Counted from the stretch's first letter, positions 24,660-32,650 are shown. The stretch: 64,000 nt of DNA from Clostridium_AI sp964409685 (GCA_964409685.1 CAYPEJ010000018.1:27135-91134), one strand, 5' to 3'. Notes: generated by a model not told the origin, from the letters alone. Numbers and translations: made by a program.

Positions 24660-24956
24660 CTATCCTTTCATGTAGTTGTACTTTGGCCTGAGTTCCCCGT
24701 CACAGAGGAACCTCGGCACCATGCCGTCCGGGATGCACTGCTTCCGCAGCACGTCCTTGCCGCTGTCGAGGTCGTGGCGGACGAAGTAGAAGCCCTCCGT
24801 GCCGAAGTAGCTCCAGTATTCGAGGTACTTGCCGTTGACTTCGTAGACGTCCACTCCGATCTTCTCGACCCTTGCGAGGGCCATTTTGTCGTAGTCGTCC
24901 TTCGCGAACACGTCTTCGGCCATCTTCTGGCGGATCTGTTTTATCGGTCTTCTCAT
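24660..24956 (-). CDS. Small hypothetical protein
   Basis: 98 aa from ATG at 24956 in an ATGA overlap. Begins basic (MRRPIKQIRQKMAED), then strands around YEVNGKYLEYWSYFGTEGFY. Unrecognised. Confidence 0.63.
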   Translation of the reverse strand: MRRPIKQIRQKMAEDVFAKDDYDKMALARVEKIGVDVYEVNGKYLEYWSYFGTEGFYFVRHDLDSGKDVLRKQCIPDGMVPRFLCDGELRPKYNYMKG

Positions 24957-25399
24957 TTGTGTCCGTTCTCCCATACTTCGGATTCACCGTGCTCGTTCAG
25001 GTAGACGCGGTGGCGTTCCGTCCCTTCGTCGTCATTGATGTACAGTTCGGAGCCCTCGACGAGGGCGAACGACATCCGCTTGAAAGCTTCGACCATCACG
25101 GAGACCCAGCCGTAGCTGGCATGGAAGCCGCTCGAGTACACGAAGAAGCCGGAGTCGTCGACATGCATGTAGCCGTCGCCTTGCCGGAACGAGAGCAGGA
25201 TCTTGCAGATCCCGTCGAGCGTGTCCGTCGTGTAGCCGTCCTTCGCGTGTTCGTCGAGCGCCCAGTTGACGCGGAGCCCCTCAGGGTACTCCGCCGTCAT
25301 GTCTTCCATCCACTGGCACATCACGCGGCGCAGGTTCTCCTCGGAGCCCCTGTCGTCGCGGAGTTTGAAGCGCAGTTCCACAGAGTAGCACTGGCCCAT
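24953..25399 (-). CDS. Hypothetical early protein
   Basis: 148 aa, GAGG upstream of the ATG. Starts with strands (GQCYSVELRFKLRDDRG), then helix (LRRVMCQWMEDMTAEY) and aromatic strands (MHVDDSGFFVYSSGFHASY). No known domain. Confidence 0.67.
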   Translation of the reverse strand: MGQCYSVELRFKLRDDRGSEENLRRVMCQWMEDMTAEYPEGLRVNWALDEHAKDGYTTDTLDGICKILLSFRQGDGYMHVDDSGFFVYSSGFHASYGWVSVMVEAFKRMSFALVEGSELYINDDEGTERHRVYLNEHGESEVWENGHK

Positions 25400-25400
25400 G

Positions 25401-25769
25401 TCAGACCTCTACGAGGCGGTCGAAGTGCACGACGATCCGTGCGCAGTTGCATCCGTCGCCGGTGACAAGAGGCTCGTAGTCGAGCAGCTTGTCGGTGTCG
25501 ACGAACGGGCAGCGTTTGATGAACTCGACGAGATTCCTGCCGCTTCTTGCGCTGAACGACAGAATCTCGTTGTCGCTGACGCCTTCCACGTAGGATTTCA
25601 AGCCCGTCAGACTGTTCACGCGATAGTACCGCTCTTTGACTACGAGACAGACTTGTCCGTAGATGTAGTTCACGAGCTCGCGGACCGTCAGCTTGGCGGG
25701 CGTGGCCGGCGGGAGCTTAAGGTTGATGGACTCAATCCCCTCGGGGATTTCAATTGTCGTTTCGTTCAT
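25401..25769 (-). CDS. Hypothetical early protein
   Basis: 122 aa with AAAGGAG upstream. TIEIPEGIESINLKLPPATP at the start, then helices (LTVRELVNYIYGQVCLVVKE) and C-terminal strands with CNCARIVVHFDRLVEV. Unknown. Confidence 0.67.
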   Translation of the reverse strand: MNETTIEIPEGIESINLKLPPATPAKLTVRELVNYIYGQVCLVVKERYYRVNSLTGLKSYVEGVSDNEILSFSARSGRNLVEFIKRCPFVDTDKLLDYEPLVTGDGCNCARIVVHFDRLVEV

Positions 25770-26079
25770 TGTCGTCTCCTTTCAAGATTTCAATCGCGGC
25801 CCATGTCACGACGGCGTAAACGGACTTGGCCGATATCCACCTCTTGTGGTTTATGAGTTCGATGTCGACGTCGTCGCCTTGAACTTGCTTCTCCTCGGAG
25901 ATGAATTTCTCGCGGTCTTTGCGCGCGGCTCTCATCGCCTCGGTAAGAGACGTGAAAATCTCCGTGCCGGCGTATTTGCCGTTTTCCTTTCTGGTAAGCC
26001 TGTTGACGGTGATGGCGCAGGGGTGGTCCCCTGCGTCCGTGTTGTGTGAGGCCCATATGACGATGTACTTTTTATCCAT
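25750..26079 (-). CDS. Hypothetical early protein, KKYIVxWAS family member 1
   Basis: 109 aa. The N-terminus MDKKYIVIWASHNTDAGDHP resembles that of 30647-30964 (MEKKYIVLLTWASANSPNEP), so the two are probable distant paralogues within the same cluster. The middle has LTEAMRAARKDREKFI. Overlaps the next gene by 20 bases. Confidence 0.65.
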   Translation of the reverse strand: MDKKYIVIWASHNTDAGDHPCAITVNRLTRKENGKYAGTEIFTSLTEAMRAARKDREKFISEEKQVQGDDVDIELINHKRWISAKSVYAVVTWAAIEILKGDDNERNDN

Positions 26080-26767
26080 GGAACATCCTTCCAGTTTCGT
26101 AGAACATAAACTCGTTGGCTTCGCACGTCTCGGCGAAGCACTCTTCGCTCAGCTGGTACTCCCAGTCTTTTTGCACGACGCGCATGAGCGCCCGCACGCA
26201 TTCGTCGAGGACGGTCTCGACCGTGTAGCAATTGTCGGTCATCCTGTCGTAGCGCGCTTGCACGTACTTCTTCTGCTTGTCGTCCCACTTGAGGCCGAGG
26301 CAGAAGCGCGCGAGCGGTTCGAGCGTCTCGGTGTCGAGGAAGCTGCCCGTCCACGGGGAGATTCCGTCTATGACGCGCTTGAAGAACACCGCGGACTCCT
26401 TCTTGACGGAGTTCTTGGTGACGGCGAGGTTCCACTTCCCGTCTTTCTTCGCATAGAATCGCGTGCGGGGGCGGATGATCAGGTCTCCGCGGTTGTTCCA
26501 GAACCACGCGCGGGCGCGGTTGCCCGAGAGCTGGTAGAGCTCATCGTGGTCGTAGAACCCGTTCGGGTAGACCTTTGCCTTCGCGCTGTACGGGGACACT
26601 TCGTACTTGACGTCGACGTAGAAAGCCTCCTCGAAGGCCTCTATGACATCGTTGAGTTCCTTGTCCATCCAGTACGGCTGGTTGCGGTTGTAGTACTTGC
26701 GGGCGCGCTCCTTCGCCTCGGCGGAGAGCTCGCCATACGAGTATACGTTGATTTCGACCTTCTTCAT
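26072..26767 (-). CDS. Conserved phage protein of the YGELSxEAKERAR type
   Basis: 231 aa. INVYSYGELSAEAKERARKY is a signature I recognise from phage proteins often labelled as toxin-antitoxin-related but of unknown role. Further sections are charged and aromatic (NRARAWFWNNRGDLIIRPRT), with a Cys-containing end. GAGG upstream of the ATG. Confidence 0.68.
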   Translation of the reverse strand: MKKVEINVYSYGELSAEAKERARKYYNRNQPYWMDKELNDVIEAFEEAFYVDVKYEVSPYSAKAKVYPNGFYDHDELYQLSGNRARAWFWNNRGDLIIRPRTRFYAKKDGKWNLAVTKNSVKKESAVFFKRVIDGISPWTGSFLDTETLEPLARFCLGLKWDDKQKKYVQARYDRMTDNCYTVETVLDECVRALMRVVQKDWEYQLSEECFAETCEANEFMFYETGRMFHG

Positions 26768-26973
26768 TTCGACCTCGCGTCGAGAAGGTTGCCGAGCTTC
26801 TTCGCCGAGTCGGCCAAGATGTTCCCGGACATCTCGACTTCGGTCTTCATGGACTTGAGCCGGTCGGTCGGGAGCTTCGTCATCTTCGCGTCGAGCGCGA
26901 CCTTCGAGACGATGGTCAGCACTTTCAAGAGCGCCGTCGACACGGCGTTGATGTCGAGTTCACAAGGTTTCAT
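26764..26973 (-). CDS. Small helical protein
   Basis: 69 aa from ATG at 26973, chosen for its ATGA overlap over an ATG at 26988. Almost entirely helical (VSTALLKVLTIVSKVALDAK). No transmembrane segment or family recognised. Confidence 0.62.
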   Translation of the reverse strand: MKPCELDINAVSTALLKVLTIVSKVALDAKMTKLPTDRLKSMKTEVEMSGNILADSAKKLGNLLDARSK

Positions 26974-27329
26974 TTTTCTCTTCTCCATTTCTCTTCAAGG
27001 ATGTCGATCGCGGCCCGCAGACTTACGGGTCGTACGTGGTATCCCGCCGCGCCGAGTTCGCGCAGCAGGGCGGCGCGGAACACTCCGCGCAGCGGCTTGC
27101 ATGCGAAGGCGAAGCCGAGGTCGACGACCGTGCGCCGACCCTCACGGGCGTAGGCCGCGACCATCCCGTTCGGCGCCGGTTTGGACGGGAAGAGCGCGAA
27201 CGCCTCCCCGTCGATGGCGGACTTGACGAAGACGACGTCAGTCATCATCGTCGAGCCCCCACGGACGTTCGCCGAGTTCCATTCCCCAGGACTGCACACG
27301 GGCAGCGGGGTCGTCTTGTTGTCTTTCAT
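26970..27329 (-). CDS. Hypothetical early protein
   Basis: 119 aa, AGAAGG upstream. MMTDVVFVKSAIDGEAFALF forms the first structured part; ends with a helix (RAAIDILEEKWRREK). Unrecognised. Confidence 0.63.
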   Translation of the reverse strand: MKDNKTTPLPVCSPGEWNSANVRGGSTMMTDVVFVKSAIDGEAFALFPSKPAPNGMVAAYAREGRRTVVDLGFAFACKPLRGVFRAALLRELGAAGYHVRPVSLRAAIDILEEKWRREK

Positions 27330-27472
27330 ATTGCACCTTCTCTTTCTTTTTCGGAACTTGGTTTCACACGCGTTTGCGCACTACTCGGCCACCCCGCCAC
27401 TTCGCGGCGTTCCTTCATGGGGTGGTACGCATGGCCGAAGCCATGCGCAGGGCTTCCCGCCCGTTGCGTTCG
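27330..27472 (-). other. Intergenic region with stem-loops
   Basis: 143 bp without a gene. Contains a tetraloop hairpin GCATGGC-CGAA-GCCATGC (near 27430) and CCACCCC/GGGGTGG arms enclosing CGCC/GCGG. No T tract. Perhaps an mRNA processing or stabilising element. Confidence 0.5.
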
Positions 27473-27955
27473 CTAGAACAGTTTCTCGACGGTCTCTTCG
27501 AGAAGCTTCTCGAACGCGTCGGGCTTGAGCCCGAGGTCCATCTTGTAGACGACGATCCGGCGCACGGCCTTCTCGACGGCCTCGTCGAAATCCGCAAGCG
27601 CGTCCTGGGCGCGGCGCACCTCGGTGCCCTCGGCCCAGACCGTCCGGCGGGTGTCGTAGTCGAACGTCGTCTTCACGCCGAACGCATTCGTCGTGATGCG
27701 TTCGATGTCGTGCGGCGTCATGAACTCGATGAGCCACGACTTGTCGATCGGGTCGCCGTTCTTGTCGGCGACGTCCGCAACCTTGCCCACGGCGTCGCGC
27801 CACGCCTGTTCGAGCATCTTCTTGTATTTCCGCTTGACGTCCTCGACGAGCTTCTCCTCCTCGGCGAGCTTCTGCGCGAGCTTCTCACGCTTGGCCGCGG
27901 TCATGTCCTGGACGCGCTCGCGGACATATGCTTCAAAACGGGGTACTTTCTTCAC
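27473..27955 (-). CDS. Hypothetical early protein, charged coiled coil
   Basis: 160 aa from a GTG at 27955 with AAAGGAG upstream. REKLAQKLAEEEKLVEDVKR is a long coiled coil; later MTPHDIERITTNAFGVKT and a helical end with ETVEKLF. No recognised function. Confidence 0.68.
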   Translation of the reverse strand: MKKVPRFEAYVRERVQDMTAAKREKLAQKLAEEEKLVEDVKRKYKKMLEQAWRDAVGKVADVADKNGDPIDKSWLIEFMTPHDIERITTNAFGVKTTFDYDTRRTVWAEGTEVRRAQDALADFDEAVEKAVRRIVVYKMDLGLKPDAFEKLLEETVEKLF

Positions 27956-27966
27956 GGTCTTCTCCT

Positions 27967-28134
27967 TTATTTCGCAATCAGTTTCACAATCGCCGCGCAG
28001 ACCGCGGCCACGAACGCAAGCGCCACGAGCGCCACCTTGCGCCACTTGGCGCGGGGTTTCGGCGGGGCTACCTGCGGTTTCGCATCACGCCGCCGGCGGT
28101 TCCGGCGGCGGTTGGGCATCTTCTTCGCGCTCAT
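27967..28134 (-). CDS. Small basic membrane protein (55 aa)
   Basis: ATG at 28134 with GGGAGG upstream. Arg-rich start (MPNRRRNRRRRDAKPQ) followed by one transmembrane helix (VALVALAFVAAVCAAIVKL) near the C-terminus. The basic side would face the cytoplasm. Unknown role. Confidence 0.6.
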   Translation of the reverse strand: MSAKKMPNRRRNRRRRDAKPQVAPPKPRAKWRKVALVALAFVAAVCAAIVKLIAK

Positions 28135-28445
28135 GCGAACCTCCCGTCGGAGGTCGCGGCTTTCGCGCGGCGGCGCTCGAGTTCGGTCTGCAAGCCCGCG
28201 GCGATGCGCACGTTGCGGCGCGTGTGCGGCTCTTTCATGGCGGCCTCGGCCACCTTGGAAAGGGCGAACGTCGGGAGCTTCCTGAGCTCCTTGAGTGTGG
28301 GGAGCTTCTCCACCACGGGCGCGGCTTTCGCCGCGGCCTCGCTCCAGTTCTCCCGGAGCGGTTCGGCGAGGCCGCCAAGCCCCGCCGTCACGGCCTCGAA
28401 CACCCACAGGGCGCCGAGGCACGGCAGTTTCTTTCTATTCTTCAT
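28131..28445 (-). CDS. Hypothetical helical early protein
   Basis: 104 aa from ATG at 28445, GAGGAGA upstream. Helical throughout (WSEAAAKAAPVVEKLPTLKE; NVRIAAGLQTELERRRAK). Four-base overlap with the following membrane protein gene. Confidence 0.62.
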   Translation of the reverse strand: MKNRKKLPCLGALWVFEAVTAGLGGLAEPLRENWSEAAAKAAPVVEKLPTLKELRKLPTFALSKVAEAAMKEPHTRRNVRIAAGLQTELERRRAKAATSDGRFA

Positions 28446-28818
28446 CGTCAGTCTCCTCTTCGGAATTTCCATCGTCGTCCGGCAGGTTGTCGTTGACCTG
28501 CCGCATGATTTCGTCCAGCAGATAGCAGCGGATCATCACGTCGCACCCCTCGGGGTTGTCGAGATCCACCGTGTCTACAAGTTCCTCGGCCGCCTCTTTG
28601 AGGAGGCCGAGGTTGTGGCAGAGGTTCTCCTCCGCCACCCAGGTCGAGAACGTGTACGACCCCGAACCATTGCCGGTCACGGAGTCGTCGGTCCAGAGGT
28701 CGTCGTGGACTTCCTGGTATTTCTCGCCGTCTTCGTCGAGGCGGGTCTTGATCCCGCGCTCCGCGAACGCCTCTTCGACGTCTGCGAGCATTTCCTTGCG
28801 GTAGTCGTGTCGGTCCAT
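28435..28818 (-). CDS. Very acidic early protein
   Basis: 127 aa from ATG at 28818 (TAATG overlap, GAGGAG upstream). Strongly acidic (DEDGEKYQEVHDDLWTDD) with tail DDDGNSEEETDDEE. The charge profile resembles DNA-mimic anti-restriction proteins, but there is no motif to confirm this. Confidence 0.66.
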   Translation of the reverse strand: MDRHDYRKEMLADVEEAFAERGIKTRLDEDGEKYQEVHDDLWTDDSVTGNGSGSYTFSTWVAEENLCHNLGLLKEAAEELVDTVDLDNPEGCDVMIRCYLLDEIMRQVNDNLPDDDGNSEEETDDEE

Positions 28819-29441
28819 TATTTCTCCTCGTTGTCCATGATGCGGGTTCCGTCTATGATGTCGCAGACTTGCGCCCACGGCTCGTATGTCCAGCGCTTCG
28901 AGGTCTTCTTGAAGACCACGCGGCAGTCGAGCTGCGCATATGCGTCGCGGATGCCGTCGGCGTCGAGACCCATGAGGTTAAGGCATTTCTTCGGGAAGCC
29001 AGCCACTTCGGTGCCAAGGTCGGAGAACATGGCGCCGAGCGTCTCCCAGTCTATGCCGTTTCGGGCGTAGCAGGCAAGCGAAAGCGTGGCGAACGCGTTT
29101 GCCACGTGCTGCGGCGAAAGCTGGCCGACGGCGTGGCCGTCCGGCGTCGCGAGCTCGCCCGTCATGCAGTCGAGCATCGGCGGTTCCGAACAGAACCCGT
29201 CGATCGTCCTCTCGAACCAGTAGGCGTTCTGCACGGCCTTGACGACCATGTTGTCGAACCCGACGACCGCGGCTTTGTCGTGCTCGAGGTTCCACGTGTT
29301 CCCCCCGTCGCCGACCTCGAAGAGGTCGACCATCAGGCGTTTCGCCGGCTCATCGCTCGCGTAGCCGAAAGCCAGCCGTACGCGAAGTCCTTTGAAGCGG
29401 AGTTCCTTATCGATCCGCAGGTATTTCACATCTGATTCCAT
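28818..29441 (-). CDS. Hypothetical early protein
   Basis: 207 aa from ATG at 29441 with AAAGGGGA upstream. MESDVKYLRIDKELRFKGLR start, then MVVKAVQNAYWFERTIDGF and a PQHVANAFATLSLACYARNG helix. No known domain. Confidence 0.68.
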   Translation of the reverse strand: MESDVKYLRIDKELRFKGLRVRLAFGYASDEPAKRLMVDLFEVGDGGNTWNLEHDKAAVVGFDNMVVKAVQNAYWFERTIDGFCSEPPMLDCMTGELATPDGHAVGQLSPQHVANAFATLSLACYARNGIDWETLGAMFSDLGTEVAGFPKKCLNLMGLDADGIRDAYAQLDCRVVFKKTSKRWTYEPWAQVCDIIDGTRIMDNEEK

Positions 29442-29464
29442 CGTATTTCCCCTTTCAAGCAATC

Positions 29465-29490
29465 GCGCCCCGGCCATACGACCGGGGCGC
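29465..29490. other. Stem-loop between early genes
   Basis: Perfect 9-bp arms GCGCCCCGG and CCGGGGCGC with an 8-base loop, in the 75-bp space between two leftward genes. No T tract, so attenuation or mRNA end protection is as likely as termination. Confidence 0.6.
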
Positions 29491-29516
29491 AGGTTTTCAG
29501 TCAACTCAAGGCTGGA

Positions 29517-30245
29517 CTACTCATCCGATTTGAACGGTTTCCAGGCCACCGTGTCCACGGTGGCGAACGTCACGGCAGCGCCGATTTCCCCGAGACGGTC
29601 GGAGAGGTTGTCTCCATGGACTTTTCCATAAACGGCCACCGTACCGGCGAGCGCGAAGTCGCGCACGAAAGCGACTAGCTGCGCCGCCATGCGCGAGAGG
29701 TCGAAGCCCGCGTGGTGGCGGTGGCTCAGTTCACCCCAGCCGCGATGCGAGTCGGACATCTTCTTCATCGTCTCGACGACGTCCTCGAGCGTCACGAGGA
29801 AGTTCATCCGTTCGCCAGGCGCGGGCTCGAAACACGCGCGCCCGTCACGGGTTGCGGTGAATGCAAGCTCCCCAGGGTCCCAGTCGCGGACGTTCAGGTC
29901 GCCCGGCCTGCGGGTCGACTTGATGTGCCCTGAAAGGTGCTTGGCGAACTCGGCCGGGAAATCCCGCTCGAGACACACGAGCGACGAGGGGTCGCTCAGC
30001 CAGTCGGACTCGCCGAGCGCGTGCATGAGCGGCCAGTGGTCCGGGTGGCAGAGCGAGTTGCTCGTCGCGATACCGTAGGGCTTGAAGTGCAGGTGCACCG
30101 TGAACTCGGGATGGCTGTCAAGCGTTTCGCGTTTCACCTCTGCCTCGGCGGAGAGTTTTATGCGCAGACCCGCAATCGGAAGGCATACGAAAGACGCGCG
30201 GCTTAGTTGACTGCGCGTCGCGTTGTCAATGTCAATCCAGGACAT
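29517..30245 (-). CDS. Hypothetical early protein
   Basis: 242 aa from ATG at 30245; a TTG at 30257 is possible but sits on the ribosome site. Begins SWIDIDNATRSQLSRASFVC; the middle contains VRDWDPGELAFTATRDGRAC and a C-terminal DNLSDRLGEIGAAVTFATVD. No recognised domain. Confidence 0.66.
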   Translation of the reverse strand: MSWIDIDNATRSQLSRASFVCLPIAGLRIKLSAEAEVKRETLDSHPEFTVHLHFKPYGIATSNSLCHPDHWPLMHALGESDWLSDPSSLVCLERDFPAEFAKHLSGHIKSTRRPGDLNVRDWDPGELAFTATRDGRACFEPAPGERMNFLVTLEDVVETMKKMSDSHRGWGELSHRHHAGFDLSRMAAQLVAFVRDFALAGTVAVYGKVHGDNLSDRLGEIGAAVTFATVDTVAWKPFKSDE

Positions 30246-30249
30246 GGCG

Positions 30250-30459
30250 TCATCCAATCCTTACGCGGGTTATCTCCACGGGGAGCACGTCCCCGCAGGA
30301 CTTCTCCAGGTCGGTAAAGTCGTCGGAGGGTTCCTCCAACGACCCAACGGGTCCCTTGGCTGCCATGGCGTCGAGGATGTCGTCGAGACGGTCCTCGATT
30401 CGGCTCAGGCCTTTGGCCAAGTTCTCAAATGCCTTGGCCAGAATCTTCTCATATTCCAT
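30250..30459 (-). CDS. Small coiled-coil protein
   Basis: 69 aa, AAGGAGAAACG upstream. A heptad-like helix (FENLAKGLSRIEDRLDDILD) precedes an acidic C-terminal part. Unknown. Confidence 0.62.
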   Translation of the reverse strand: MEYEKILAKAFENLAKGLSRIEDRLDDILDAMAAKGPVGSLEEPSDDFTDLEKSCGDVLPVEITRVRIG

Positions 30460-30470
30460 TTCGTTTCTCC

Positions 30471-30650
30471 TTAACTAAAAGCCCAGAGCAGCGCGGCCAC
30501 AAGGGCCAGCGCCACGAAGTATCCAGGGAGCCCGTAAACGAACGTCCCGAATATGATGACGAGGGCCACGGTGAACACGGCCACCGCGGCCTTCAAGGGG
30601 TCTTTGCCGCGCGGAGGGCGCGGGGGCTCTTCCACGATGAATGGGTTCAT
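30471..30650 (-). CDS. Small two-helix membrane protein
   Basis: 59 aa from ATG at 30650 in an ATGA overlap. Basic/proline N-terminus (EEPPRPPRGKDPLK), then two hydrophobic segments AAVAVFTVALVIIFGTF and YFVALALVAALLWAF. The size and topology would suit a holin or an early membrane modifier; its early-gene location argues against lysis. Confidence 0.6.
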   Translation of the reverse strand: MNPFIVEEPPRPPRGKDPLKAAVAVFTVALVIIFGTFVYGLPGYFVALALVAALLWAFS

Positions 30651-30964
30651 GACATCTCCAGGTTCAACGTGTCCGCAAGGTTCAAGACCTTCCACCGAAC
30701 AACGGAGTTCGGGGTCTTGATTGTCCAGAGGCCGCTGGCACGGCACATACAGTCCCCGAGCTCCTCGGGGCCGTAGTCTCCGAGAAGCTCGTGGTAGAGC
30801 TCCGTGGAGTCCTTATCGGCGAGTTTCAGCGCCTCGCCGCGGGCAAAGACGGTCGGGCGGAAGCCCGTCGTATCGGCGGGGCCTTTCACGAGCTCCGCCG
30901 AGTAGGGCTCGTTCGGCGAATTCGCCGAGGCCCAGGTCAATAGTACAATGTACTTTTTTTCCAT
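30647..30964 (-). CDS. Hypothetical early protein, KKYIVxWAS family member 2
   Basis: 105 aa. N-terminus MEKKYIVLLTWASANSPNEP parallels the protein at 25750-26079. ALKLADKDSTELYHELLGDY and a Cys pair (DCMCRASG) follow. Has its own upstream -10-like TATACT and AAAGGAAG. Confidence 0.66.
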   Translation of the reverse strand: MEKKYIVLLTWASANSPNEPYSAELVKGPADTTGFRPTVFARGEALKLADKDSTELYHELLGDYGPEELGDCMCRASGLWTIKTPNSVVRWKVLNLADTLNLEMS

Positions 30965-30980
30965 AGTGGTTCTTCCTTTC

Positions 30981-30986
30981 AGTATA
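30981..30986 (-). promoter_or_regulatory. Extended -10 element (TGGTATACT)
   Basis: TATACT preceded by TGG 17 nt before the 30964 gene. The -35 (TGTCGG or GTGTCG) is weak. It lies inside the remnant coding segment 30987-31087. Confidence 0.42.
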
Positions 30987-31087
30987 CCAGATACGCGGGA
31001 ACCCCGACACGGGGCCGTCGGGGTGCAGGCGTTCCACAGTTCGACCTCGAGGAAGTATTTGGCCTTCTCGAGTTCGTTCGCGCAAGG
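30987..31087 (-). pseudogene. Tandem duplicate fragment downstream of an in-frame TAG
   Basis: Directly after the TAG of the next gene upstream (31088-31366) the same frame continues as PCANELEKAKYFLEVELWNA then CTPTAP. This aligns with RELEEAERFLKFKIWGDCTP inside that gene, sharing ELE-x-A-x2-FL, W and CTP. There is no start codon of its own. The frame runs on to the next gene's ATG. It is a decayed duplicate, or rarely an amber readthrough extension. Confidence 0.6.
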
Positions 31088-31366
31088 CTACGCGGAGGCG
31101 AAGCCGCCCTCCGGGGTCTCTTCGGCCTTGTCACGGGCCTCGAGTTCCTCCGGGGTGCAGTCGCCCCAGATTTTGAACTTGAGAAAGCGCTCGGCTTCCT
31201 CGAGTTCACGCAAAGCCGCCCGCACATAGTGCAGGCGTACTTTTAACGCATGGACGGCGAGGTCACCGTCCTCGACGTCAAAAGACTCCCGGGCAAGCCG
31301 GGTTGTATATACGGATACCGCCATGAAAACTTTGGTAAGGGCTTTATAGCTATAGATAGGTTTCAT
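31088..31366 (-). CDS. Hypothetical helical early protein with duplicated C-terminal segment
   Basis: 92 aa from ATG at 31366 with AAAGG upstream. HALKVRLHYVRAALRELEEA then ERFLKFKIWGDCTPEELEAR. A second, diverged copy of this helix follows the TAG stop in the same frame. Unknown function. Confidence 0.64.
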   Translation of the reverse strand: MKPIYSYKALTKVFMAVSVYTTRLARESFDVEDGDLAVHALKVRLHYVRAALRELEEAERFLKFKIWGDCTPEELEARDKAEETPEGGFASA

Positions 31367-31471
31367 GATAACCTTTCTGCCGCGTTTCGCGGCGTTGTGA
31401 ATGATGAACGGTGAACGGTGAAATACAGTGAAAGGCCGCGCCGCCCCGACGGGAGACGCGGCCACGGGGCT

Positions 31472-31900
31472 TCAGCCCATGCAGCCATAGGCCGCTTCGC
31501 CGGCGAGCGAGGCCTCGAACGCCGCGGCCTCGCGGACGTGGCGTTCGTGGTTCACCTCGGCATCGACCGGCGTGCGAACGAGTAGCTTGCGGCAGCCGAC
31601 AATGCGGCCGTCCGCGTCCCGGACGAAGTCGTACGGGACGGCGAGGTCCGCGCGGTCATCCGCCGCGTCGAACACGAGGCGGGACACGATGTATATCGTG
31701 TCTGCCACGGGGGCGGGAAGCCCTGCGACCCGGATGTCCAGGTCGTGGAGTACTACGGTCTGGATACCGTCAACGACGGCCCAGTCCAGTGGTTTCTCGA
31801 CCACCCTGGGGACTGTTCCCGAGGGTTGGACAACGCGGTTAGGCTCGTCTCCGTCGGGGATGAACACCACGGGGTGCGGGGTGCAATTGACAATGTTCAC
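31472..31900 (-). CDS. Conserved phage protein of the NCTPHPV family
   Basis: 142 aa from a GTG at 31900 with AAAAGGAG upstream. VNIVNCTPHPVVFIPDGDEP followed by VVQPSGTVPRVVE matches a small widespread phage/bacterial family (NLTPHxV and PSGxxARV) of unknown function. First gene of the 25-kb leftward block, so probably among the earliest expressed. Confidence 0.7.
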   Translation of the reverse strand: MNIVNCTPHPVVFIPDGDEPNRVVQPSGTVPRVVEKPLDWAVVDGIQTVVLHDLDIRVAGLPAPVADTIYIVSRLVFDAADDRADLAVPYDFVRDADGRIVGCRKLLVRTPVDAEVNHERHVREAAAFEASLAGEAAYGCMG

Positions 31901-32440
31901 GGTGTTTCTCCTTTTAAATCGTCTACGAATGAAGGTCCTCTTTGGCACGACGATGAAATGCCGAAGAGGACAAAAGTGCAAAAATGGGGTTGAAAAACGG
32001 TCTGAAACCGTTTCTGATTTTGCGCGTTTTTAACGTGTGGTTGACATGCGCAAAATTGTCAACCACGATAGACAGATAATTTATCGGGGCAGTTTCGATG
32101 CCCGCGGAGAGCGGGGGAAATTCTACAAAAAAAGGGCGAACTTCTCCTTGCGTGTGTATACACTCTCCCCCTTTTCCTTATTATATTATCTTCCTCACTT
32201 ATAGTGATATATTTTATGTAGAAGATAAGGACGGGTTTTCGGGATGGCGGGACAACCTCGCGCTGCCGCGCTCAGACCCCCGTGTATATTGGGCTTCAGC
32301 TTTGCCACCGAGGGTTTCTGATTTTTCCTTGGATACCTTGGGTACCTTGCACAAAATCAGAAATCGTCACTTTTACAGAAAATGTAAAACTCTTACATTT
32401 TATGTAAAGGTACCCCTCTGTGACCCCATGTTTCACTCAA
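31901..32440. promoter_or_regulatory. Non-coding regulatory region with inverted repeats and AT-rich island
   Basis: No convincing gene. Elements: perfect inverted repeat GTGGTTGACA/TGTCAACCAC (32037-32046 and 32057-32066); three copies of TTTCTGATTTT, two direct (32011 and 32315) and one inverted (32353-32363); an AT-rich stretch 32164-32230 flanked by TTATCTTC (32186-32193) and GAAGATAA (32221-32228); and AAAATGTAA/TTACATTTT near 32382-32405. The AT content contrasts sharply with the GC-rich surroundings. Suited to an origin or control region. Confidence 0.55.
32334..32349. repeat. 16-bp element shared with 33440-33455 (inverted)
   Basis: TACCTTGGGTACCTTG here is the exact reverse complement of CAAGGTACCCAAGGTA at 33440-33455. 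The pair flanks the single leftward gene 32700-33092. Confidence 0.7.
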
Positions 32441-32650
32441 ATTTGCAATTATAGCGATAACATGGGATGCGTATGGTTCCCACGGCATCCGCTCTCACCG
32501 AGGGGGAGCAGGAAACCTTTTGAAACCACAGGAAACCTCCGGGGACTTGGAGGCCGAGGTAAACGGGAGCGCTCCGTCTTGTCCCGAAGGGTGCTGGCAA
32601 GGGCTCTGGCGGAGCAGGGAGAGCGCGAGAGGGGCGCAGCCCCTCTCGCC
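32441..32650. other. Non-coding stretch with a strong hairpin
   Basis: No supported gene in this stretch. Contains an 11-bp hairpin GCGAGAGGGGC/GCCCCTCTCGC at 32625-32649 with a three-base loop, beside the terminator of the next leftward gene. Confidence 0.6.

Noticed and set aside
30471..30650. The small two-helix membrane protein as the phage holin
   Set aside because: It lies in the early leftward cluster, far from any lysis gene, so a lysis role is not supported beyond size and topology.
31088..31090. Genome-wide recoding of TAG
   Set aside because: TAG ends several well-bounded genes (for example at 7094, 7091 and 27473) with normal neighbours, so the standard code applies.
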